Assembly: GCF_000385135.1 (NCBI RefSeq)
Contig: NZ_ARQM01000010.1
Coordinates: 930,001-994,000 of the forward strand
Length of the DNA: 64,000 nt
Source: Promicromonospora sukumoe 327MFSha3.1
GTDB lineage: Bacteria > Actinomycetota > Actinomycetes > Actinomycetales > Cellulomonadaceae
Direction: 5' to 3'
In this document: piece after piece, positions 58,351 through 64,000 of the stretch
Layout: the number at the start of each line of letters is the position of its first letter
Numbering within the stretch: position 1 is the first letter of the stretch
Notes under the pieces: generated by a model
The model's input: only the letters and a program-made list of their open reading frames with translations
Told to the model about the DNA's origin: nothing
Database searches by the model: none
Made by a program: the position numbers and the translations under genes

Positions 58351-58404
58351 CTCTGCCCCAGGGGCACGGTCTCTCATGGGTGCGTGACTAACGAGGAGAG
58401 ACCG

Positions 58405-59097
58405 ATGCGCCGACCGAGGCACCAGGAGATCCGCCCCGAGCTGCTGATCGTCGAGGACCTCATGCTGCTCCTGCTCGACGACGAGTCGGGTGTGGTGAAG
58501 GGTGAGGCCAACCTGCACTACACGCTCGGCGGGGCAGTGCTCATGGAGCTCGCGCTGCTGGGCCGGGTCGACCTCGACCACAGGAAGCGGGTGCACGCCG
58601 TCGCGGGTGAGGCGCTCGGCGACACGATCCTGGACGAGGCGATGCGGCAGGTGGCCAAGCGGCCCCGGCACGTGCACACGGTCCTCGTCGACATCGGGCT
58701 GGAGCTGGACGGGCAGCTGCGCCACCGGCTGGTGGAGCGGGGCATGCTGGCCAGGGAACGGTCCAAGATGCTGGGCATCATCCCGGTGACCAGGATGCCC
58801 GCGCAGGACCTCCCGTACGAGGCGGCGCTGCTGGAACGGGTCCGCGCCGTGCTCGAGGACGGCGCGGCACCCGACTCGCGCACCGCCGCCCTGACGGCCG
58901 TGCTCTCCGCCGGCGGGACGCTCGCGGAGCTCCACCCGGCGATCCGCAGGTCGCGCGCGGTGACCGAGCGCGCCCGTGAGCTGCGGGAGGGCACCTGGGG
59001 CGCGGCGGCGGTCAACCAGGCCATCCTGGTGGCGGCCGTCGCGTCGATCGGCGGCGCGGTCGCGGAGGCCGCGGTGGGCGGCGACGCGTCGCAGTGA
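58405..59097 (+). CDS. GOLPH3/VPS74-like (GPP34) protein
   Basis: The 230-residue protein fits the all-helical GPP34 domain (LLIVEDLMLLLLDDESG, LGGAVLMELALLGRV, then LARERSKMLGIIPVTRMP). In eukaryotes this fold binds phosphoinositide and helps retain Golgi enzymes. The bacterial role is unknown. It has no signal or transmembrane helix apart from a mildly hydrophobic C-terminus (AILVAAVASIGGAVA). ATG 58405 follows GAGGAGAG and is preferred to a GTG at 58384. Confidence 0.88.
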   Translation: MRRPRHQEIRPELLIVEDLMLLLLDDESGVVKGEANLHYTLGGAVLMELALLGRVDLDHRKRVHAVAGEALGDTILDEAMRQVAKRPRHVHTVLVDIGLELDGQLRHRLVERGMLARERSKMLGIIPVTRMPAQDLPYEAALLERVRAVLEDGAAPDSRTAALTAVLSAGGTLAELHPAIRRSRAVTERARELREGTWGAAAVNQAILVAAVASIGGAVAEAAVGGDASQ

Positions 59098-59124
59098 GGT
59101 GCGAACGGTCGCCCGACGGCGCGC

Positions 59125-60474
59125 TCACGGGCCGGAGACGGTGAAGCCCTGCTCGTTGCCGTACCTCACGATCGAGTCCTGCCAGTCGGTGAGGCTGTCC
59201 GCGAGCGTCGTCGAGCCCGTGTAGGCCTGGCCGACCGTGTCGGGGAACACGCTGTTCGCGTAGACCTGGTACGGCAGGTACTGCCAGCCGGGAACGACGC
59301 CGGTCGCGGACGCGGAGAGCACCTCGTTGATCCGCTGTCCGCCGAAGTACTTCGGCTCCATGGCCAGGAACTCGGGGCTCGTGAGGTCCGCCGTCGTCGC
59401 CGGGAAGTTCCCGTGGTCGAGCCGGACCTGCACCCCGTCGCCGGCGTTCGCGTACTGGAGGAACCCGTAGGCCAGCGCCTTCTGGGTGCTGGCCTCGGTC
59501 ACCGACAGCGCGGAGCCGCCGTTCTCCGCGGTCGCGGTCGCGCCCTTCGTCCACTGCGGCATGGGCGCCACCCGCCAGTCGCCGGCCGCCCCCGGTGCGC
59601 CCGACGCGAGGTTCGCGGGCATCCACGCCCCCGTCACCAGCGCGGCGATCGTCCCGTCGCCGAGCCGCTGGAACCACTCGTCCGACCACTCCGGCACCTT
59701 CGCCACCAGGTCGTCGTCCAGGAGCTGCTGCCACATGCCGGCGAACCTGGCGGAGCCCTCGTCGGTCAGGTCGACGCGCACCGTGGTCCCGTCGACGGTG
59801 TAGGGCGACCCACCCGCCTGCCAGATCATCGAGGTCGCGAACCCGGCGTTGCCGTCGTCCGCGACGAGGTAGGTATCACTGTCGTACGCGTGGATCTTCC
59901 GTGCGGTCTCGACGAACTCGTCCCACGTCGCCGGTACCTTGGCGCCGGCCGCCTCGAAGGTCCGCGCGTTGTAGAACAGCGCCATCGGGCCGGAGTCGAT
60001 CGGCAGGCCGTACACGGCGCCGTCGTCGGTCACGGCCTCCCAGGTGCCGGGGGAGTAGGTGCCGTCCAGGTCTCGCGCGCCGAGCGGCGCGAGGTCCGCG
60101 AGCGACCCCGCGATGGAGAACTGTGGCAGGGCGTAGTACTCGACCTGCGCGACGTCGGGTACGCCCGAGCCCGCGCGGATCGCGTTCTGCAGCACCACGT
60201 AGTGGTCGTTGCCCGTGCCGACGTTCGCCAGCTCGACGTCCACGTTCGGGTACTCGGCCTCGAAGTCCTCCACGACATGCTCCAGCGTGGGCTCCCAGGC
60301 CCAGACCAGCAGGTCGCCGCCCTCCTGGAGCGCCGCGGAGACGGCGTCGGGGGACAGGTCGGCCGCCGCGCCGGTGGTGGGCGAGGTGCCGCACCCGGCC
60401 AGGACCGCCGCTGCGACCCCCGTCACGGCGAGCAGTGCGCCGGTACGGCGGGGGAAGCCGGTGTCTCGTGCCAC
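59125..60474 (-). CDS. Extracellular sugar-binding lipoprotein (orphan)
   Basis: The 449-residue protein has lipobox LAGC (Cys28) and a family 1 solute-binding domain (LLVWAWEPTLEHVVEDFEAE, GSGVPDVAQVEYY, PATWDEFVETARKI). It would deliver an oligosaccharide to a permease, yet no transporter genes adjoin it. GTG 60474 is the start, with GGAG 6 nt upstream. It is separated from metH by 149 bp. It is the second orphan sugar-binding protein in this window. Confidence 0.9.
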   Translation of the reverse strand: MARDTGFPRRTGALLAVTGVAAAVLAGCGTSPTTGAAADLSPDAVSAALQEGGDLLVWAWEPTLEHVVEDFEAEYPNVDVELANVGTGNDHYVVLQNAIRAGSGVPDVAQVEYYALPQFSIAGSLADLAPLGARDLDGTYSPGTWEAVTDDGAVYGLPIDSGPMALFYNARTFEAAGAKVPATWDEFVETARKIHAYDSDTYLVADDGNAGFATSMIWQAGGSPYTVDGTTVRVDLTDEGSARFAGMWQQLLDDDLVAKVPEWSDEWFQRLGDGTIAALVTGAWMPANLASGAPGAAGDWRVAPMPQWTKGATATAENGGSALSVTEASTQKALAYGFLQYANAGDGVQVRLDHGNFPATTADLTSPEFLAMEPKYFGGQRINEVLSASATGVVPGWQYLPYQVYANSVFPDTVGQAYTGSTTLADSLTDWQDSIVRYGNEQGFTVSGP

Positions 60475-60591
60475 AGGAACTCCGTTTCGGGTCGGCGTCT
60501 GCGTCGACGTCTGCCAGGCAGGCATTCGTACCGTAGCGCCACCTGGCCGGATACCGGGGGCGGCACGTCCTACGGTCTCCACCGGCCTCTA

Positions 60592-60607
60592 CCGGCTCCG
60601 GAGCCGG
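60592..60607. terminator. Possible terminator after metH
   Basis: CCGGCTCCGGAGCCGG is a perfect 16-bp palindrome 17 bp after the metH stop. It is short and has no separate loop, so in RNA the two central pairs would open. It may end the metH transcript or be an operator for the sugar-binding gene downstream. Confidence 0.4.
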
Positions 60608-60623
60608 ACCGCCGCCCCGGGAC

Positions 60624-63600
60624 TCACACCGAGAAGTACTTCGCCTCCGGGTGGTGGAACACGAACGCGTCCGTCGACTGCTCGGGATGCAGCTGCAGCT
60701 CGTCCGACAGCGTGACGCCCACCCGCTCGGGCCGCAGCAGCTCGACGACCTTGTGCCGGTCCTCCATGTCGGGGCAGGCGGGGTAGCCGAGCGACATCCG
60801 CGCCCCGCGGTACTCCAGCTTGAACATGCCCTCCACGGTGCTGGGCTCCTCGGACGCGAACCCGAGCTCGGAGCGCACCCGCGCGTGCCAGAACTCCGCC
60901 AGCGCCTCCGTGAGCTGCACCGAGAGGCCGTGCAGCTCCATGTACTCGCGGTACCTGTTCGCCTCGAACAGCTTCGCGGTGTGCGCCGAGACCGTGTCAC
61001 CGACCGTCACGAGCTGCACCGGCAGCACGTCGAACTGCCCCGTCTCCTCGACCCACGAGCGCGGCCGCACGAAGTCGGCCAGGCACAGGTGCCGGTCGCG
61101 GCGCTGCCGCGGGAAGTGGAACCGCAGCCGCTCGGTGCCGGGCTCGCCGCCGGACCCGCCGTCGGGCGCCCCGATCCCGGCGAGGTCGCCGTGGTGCGCG
61201 ACGACGACGTCGTCGCCCTCCGACCAGACCGGGAAGTACCCGTAGACCACCGTGGGGTCCATGATCTGGTCCGTGCGGATGCGGTCCAGCCACTCCGCCA
61301 GCCGCGGGCGGCCCTCGGTCTCCACCAGCTCCTCGTACGAGGCGCCGTCCGCCGAGCGGCCCGGCTTGAGGCCCCACTGGCCCATGAACGTGGCCCGCTC
61401 GTCCAGGAACGCCGCGTACTCCGCAAGCTGGACGCCCTTGACGATGCGCGTGCCCCAGAACGGCGGGGCCGGCACGGGGTTGTCGGTCGCGACGTCTGAC
61501 CGGGCGGGCAGGTCCTCCTGGGCCGTCTGCGTCACCGTGACCACGTTGTGCCGCCGCTTGCGCAGGGCCGGCAGGCCAACGTCGTCCGGCGATGCCCCGC
61601 GCGCGACCCGCACCAGCGGCTCCATGAGCCGCAGCCCCTCGAACGCGTCCTTCGCGTACCGCACCGTTCCGGGGAAGGCGCCGGCGAGGTCGTCCTCGAC
61701 GTAGGTCCGCGTCAGCGCGGCGCCGCCCAGCAGCACCGGCCAGCGCTTCTCGTACCCGCGCGAGGCCAGCTCCTCCAGGTTCTCCTTCATGACCACCGTC
61801 GACTTCACGAGCAGCCCCGACATGCCGATGACGTCGGCGTCGTGCTCGATCGCGGCGTCGATCATGGCGCTCACCGGCTGCTTGATGCCGATGTTCACCA
61901 CCGTGTAGCCGTTGTTCGTCAGGATGATGTCCACGAGGTTCTTGCCGATGTCGTGCACGTCGCCGCGCACCGTCGCCAGCACGATCGTGCCCTTGGAGCC
62001 GGAGCCCTCGATCTTCTCCATGTGCGGTTCCAGCAGCGCGACGGCGGCCTTCATCACCTCGGCCGACTGGAGCACGAACGGGAGCTGCATCTCGCCCTTG
62101 CCGAACAGCTCGCCCACCACCTTCATACCCTCCAGCAGGTGGTCGTTGACGATGTCCAGCGCCTTCATCCCGGAGCCCAGGGCCTCCTCGATGTCGGGCT
62201 CCAGGCCCTTGCGGGCGCCGTCGATGATGCGCCGCGCGAGCCGCTCGCCCACGGGCAGCGCCAGCAGCTCCGCGGCGCGGGCGTCCCGGATCGCCCCGGC
62301 GTCCACGCCCTCGAACAGGTCCAGCAGCTTGGACAGCGGGTCGTAGGTCAGGTTGCCGTCGGCGTCCCACTCGCGCTTGTCCCACACCAGGTCGAGCGCC
62401 GTCTGCCGCTGCTCGTCGGGGATGGAGGACAGCGGCAGGATCTTCGCCGCGTGCACGATCGCCGAGTCCAGCCCGGCCTCGACCGCCTCGTGCAGGAACA
62501 CCGAGTTCAGCACCGCGCGCGCCGCCGGGTTGAGGCCGAACGACACGTTGGAGACGCCGAGCGTGGTGTGCACGCCGGGGTACTTCTGGTTGATGCGCCG
62601 GATCGCCTCGATCGTCTCGATGGCGTCGCGCCGCGTCTCCTCCTGGCCGGTCGCGATGGGGAACGTCAGGGCGTCGACGATGATGTCGTCCACCCGCATG
62701 CCCCAGTCGCCCACCAGCGTGTCGATGAGCCGGGACGCGATGGCGACCTTGCCGTCGGCCGTGCGCGCCTGCCCCTCCTCGTCGATCGTCAGGGCGACGA
62801 CGGCGGCGCCGTGCTCCACGACCGCCGGCATGATGCGGCCGAACCGCGACGCCGGCCCGTCGCCGTCCTCGAAGTTGACCGAGTTGACGACGCCGCGGCC
62901 GCCCAGCAGCTCCAGGCCCGCGCGGATCACGGCGGGCTCCGTGGAGTCGATCACCAGCGGCAGCGTGCTCGCGGAGGCGAGGCGGGAGACGACGTCCCGC
63001 ACGTCCGCGACGCCGTCGCGCCCCACGTAGTCCACGCACACGTCCAGCAGGTGCGCGCCGTCGCGGGTCTGGGCGCGGGCGATGTCGACGACGTCGTCCC
63101 AACGGCTCTCCAGCATCGCCTCGCGGAACGCCTTGGAGCCGTTCGCGTTGGTGCGCTCGCCGATCGCGAGGAAGCTCGTCTCCTGGCGGAGGTCCGTCGC
63201 GGAGTACAGCGAGGCGACGGCGTTCTCCCGCGCCGGCTCGCGCGGGGCCACGGGCTGCCCGCCCACGGCCTCGACCACGAGCCGCATGTGCTCCGGCGTG
63301 GTGCCGCAGCAGCCGCCCACCAGGCCCAGGCCGAACTCGCGCGCGAACTGCGTGTGCGCCGCCGCGAGCTCCTGCGGCGTCAGCGGGTAGGACGCGCCGT
63401 GCGGACCCAGCACCGGCAGGCCCGCGTTCGGCATGCACGCCACCGGCATCTGCGCGTGCTGCGACAGGTGCCGCAGGTGCTCGCTCATCTGCTCCGGGCC
63501 GGTCGCGCAGTTCATGCCGATCGCGTCGATGTCCAGGGCCTGCAGCGCCACCAGCGCCGCGCCGATCTCCGAGCCCATCAGCATGGTCCCGGTGGTCTCG

Positions 63601-64000
63601 ACCGTCACCGACACGATGATCGCCACCCGCCGCCCGACGCCGCCCTCCGACGCCGCGGCCATCGCCTGCCGGCAGCCCGTGACCGCAGCCTTGGCCTGCA
63701 GCAGGTCCTGGCTCGTCTCGATCAGCAGCGCGTCCGCGCCACCCTCGATCAGCCCGGCGGCCTGCTCCGCGAACGTGTCGCGCAGGTGTGCGTACGTGGT
63801 GTGACCCAGCGACGGCAGCTTGGTGCCCGGCCCCATCGAGCCCAGCACCCAGCGCGGCTTGTCCGGCGTCGAGAACGCGTCGGCGCGCTCCCGCGCGATC
63901 CGGGCGCCCTCGCGGGCCAGCTCGCGGATGCGGTCGTCGATGCCGTAGTCCGACAGGTTCGACCAGTTGGCTCCGAAGGTGTTCGACTCGATCGCGTCGA
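60624..64000 (-). CDS. metH: Cobalamin-dependent methionine synthase, partial at 5' end
   Basis: About 1125 codons are present and the N-terminus lies beyond the window. In order from the edge: the homocysteine-binding barrel (zinc ligands in GMNCATGP and GGCCGTTPEHM), the pterin-binding barrel (LAIGERTNANGSKAF, DICARAQT-like region), the cap and B12-binding domain (GDVHDIGKNLVD with the cobalt-ligand His, GMSGLLVKST, LLGGAALT) and the S-adenosylmethionine activation domain (GYPACPDMEDRHKV, LSDELQLHPEQST). It transfers a methyl group from methyltetrahydrofolate to homocysteine. It reaches the usual C-terminus with no break. Confidence 0.96.
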   Translation of the reverse strand, partial: DAIESNTFGANWSNLSDYGIDDRIRELAREGARIARERADAFSTPDKPRWVLGSMGPGTKLPSLGHTTYAHLRDTFAEQAAGLIEGGADALLIETSQDLLQAKAAVTGCRQAMAAASEGGVGRRVAIIVSVTVETTGTMLMGSEIGAALVALQALDIDAIGMNCATGPEQMSEHLRHLSQHAQMPVACMPNAGLPVLGPHGASYPLTPQELAAAHTQFAREFGLGLVGGCCGTTPEHMRLVVEAVGGQPVAPREPARENAVASLYSATDLRQETSFLAIGERTNANGSKAFREAMLESRWDDVVDIARAQTRDGAHLLDVCVDYVGRDGVADVRDVVSRLASASTLPLVIDSTEPAVIRAGLELLGGRGVVNSVNFEDGDGPASRFGRIMPAVVEHGAAVVALTIDEEGQARTADGKVAIASRLIDTLVGDWGMRVDDIIVDALTFPIATGQEETRRDAIETIEAIRRINQKYPGVHTTLGVSNVSFGLNPAARAVLNSVFLHEAVEAGLDSAIVHAAKILPLSSIPDEQRQTALDLVWDKREWDADGNLTYDPLSKLLDLFEGVDAGAIRDARAAELLALPVGERLARRIIDGARKGLEPDIEEALGSGMKALDIVNDHLLEGMKVVGELFGKGEMQLPFVLQSAEVMKAAVALLEPHMEKIEGSGSKGTIVLATVRGDVHDIGKNLVDIILTNNGYTVVNIGIKQPVSAMIDAAIEHDADVIGMSGLLVKSTVVMKENLEELASRGYEKRWPVLLGGAALTRTYVEDDLAGAFPGTVRYAKDAFEGLRLMEPLVRVARGASPDDVGLPALRKRRHNVVTVTQTAQEDLPARSDVATDNPVPAPPFWGTRIVKGVQLAEYAAFLDERATFMGQWGLKPGRSADGASYEELVETEGRPRLAEWLDRIRTDQIMDPTVVYGYFPVWSEGDDVVVAHHGDLAGIGAPDGGSGGEPGTERLRFHFPRQRRDRHLCLADFVRPRSWVEETGQFDVLPVQLVTVGDTVSAHTAKLFEANRYREYMELHGLSVQLTEALAEFWHARVRSELGFASEEPSTVEGMFKLEYRGARMSLGYPACPDMEDRHKVVELLRPERVGVTLSDELQLHPEQSTDAFVFHHPEAKYFSV

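Noticed and set aside
1-64000. CRISPR arrays, tRNA or rRNA genes, phage or plasmid modules
   Set aside because: No regularly spaced repeats, no cloverleaf with a CCA-type end, and no integrase, transposase, terminase or partition genes were seen on either strand.

Overview
This 64 kb window comes from a very G+C-rich bacterial chromosome. Third codon positions are almost all G or C. GTG and TTG starts occur, many genes appear to be leaderless, and many secreted enzymes carry Tat signals or lipoboxes. Together with mycothiol-type DinB proteins, a DUF222-HNH protein and a GOLPH3-like protein, this points to an actinobacterium. The large number of glycoside-active secreted proteins suggests a plant-matter degrader of the Micrococcales (Promicromonosporaceae or Cellulomonadaceae type). 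That placement is inference. I see no tRNA, rRNA, CRISPR array, insertion sequence, phage or plasmid marker.

Layout. Positions 1-7200: a partial GrpB-like gene, a GNAT acetyltransferase, a divergent TetR/serine-hydrolase pair with clear operators, a two-domain VOC protein and a Tat-exported GH78 rhamnosidase. Positions 7246-13172: an amidohydrolase, DUF59 protein, alcohol dehydrogenase and FAD-linked oxidase operon, divergent from a GAF/Fis-type activator. This matches the accessory half of propane monooxygenase clusters, but the monooxygenase and GroEL are absent. Positions 13249-26932: unlinked single genes (FMN-binding protein, ArfB, class-A-like serine hydrolase, LysR, Tat metallo-hydrolase, DUF222-HNH, DinB, Nudix, secreted proteins, metallophosphoesterase, LysE, RidA, AraC, VOC). 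Among them is an unannotated 27-codon peptide gene with its own promoter, leader hairpin and terminator. Positions 26935-30811: a fused TrpE-TrpG gene behind a complete trp-type attenuator with a Trp-Trp leader peptide, divergent from an ABC-F gene.

Positions 30836-45353 hold the most interesting region. A LacI-type regulator sits between a secreted operon (PA14/propeller/CBM/3-keto-disaccharide-hydrolase protein, exported TIM-barrel sugar isomerase, PQQ-type dehydrogenase with PKD and CBM domains) and a TauT/NMT1-type ABC importer operon ending in a Gfo/Idh/MocA oxidoreductase. A small gene for a free-standing LarE C-terminal-like domain is divergent from the regulator. An exact 29-bp repeat lies in the promoters of the two operons. 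A diverged third copy lies in front of the LarE-like gene. All three start 19 bp upstream of the -35 hexamer. This defines a local regulon that combines the enzyme classes of the 3-keto-glycoside route with an unexpected importer.

Positions 45435-64000: a membrane-anchored protein, an acetyltransferase plus GH3 beta-glucosidase pair, epoxide hydrolase divergent from a CGNR regulator across repeated operators, an exonuclease-BRCT protein with a TTG start, a phosphotransferase-fold protein, an OmpR-type two-component system flanked by an LCP ligase and a DedA protein whose promoters share a 12-mer, a GOLPH3-like protein, a second orphan sugar-binding lipoprotein, and most of metH running off the end.
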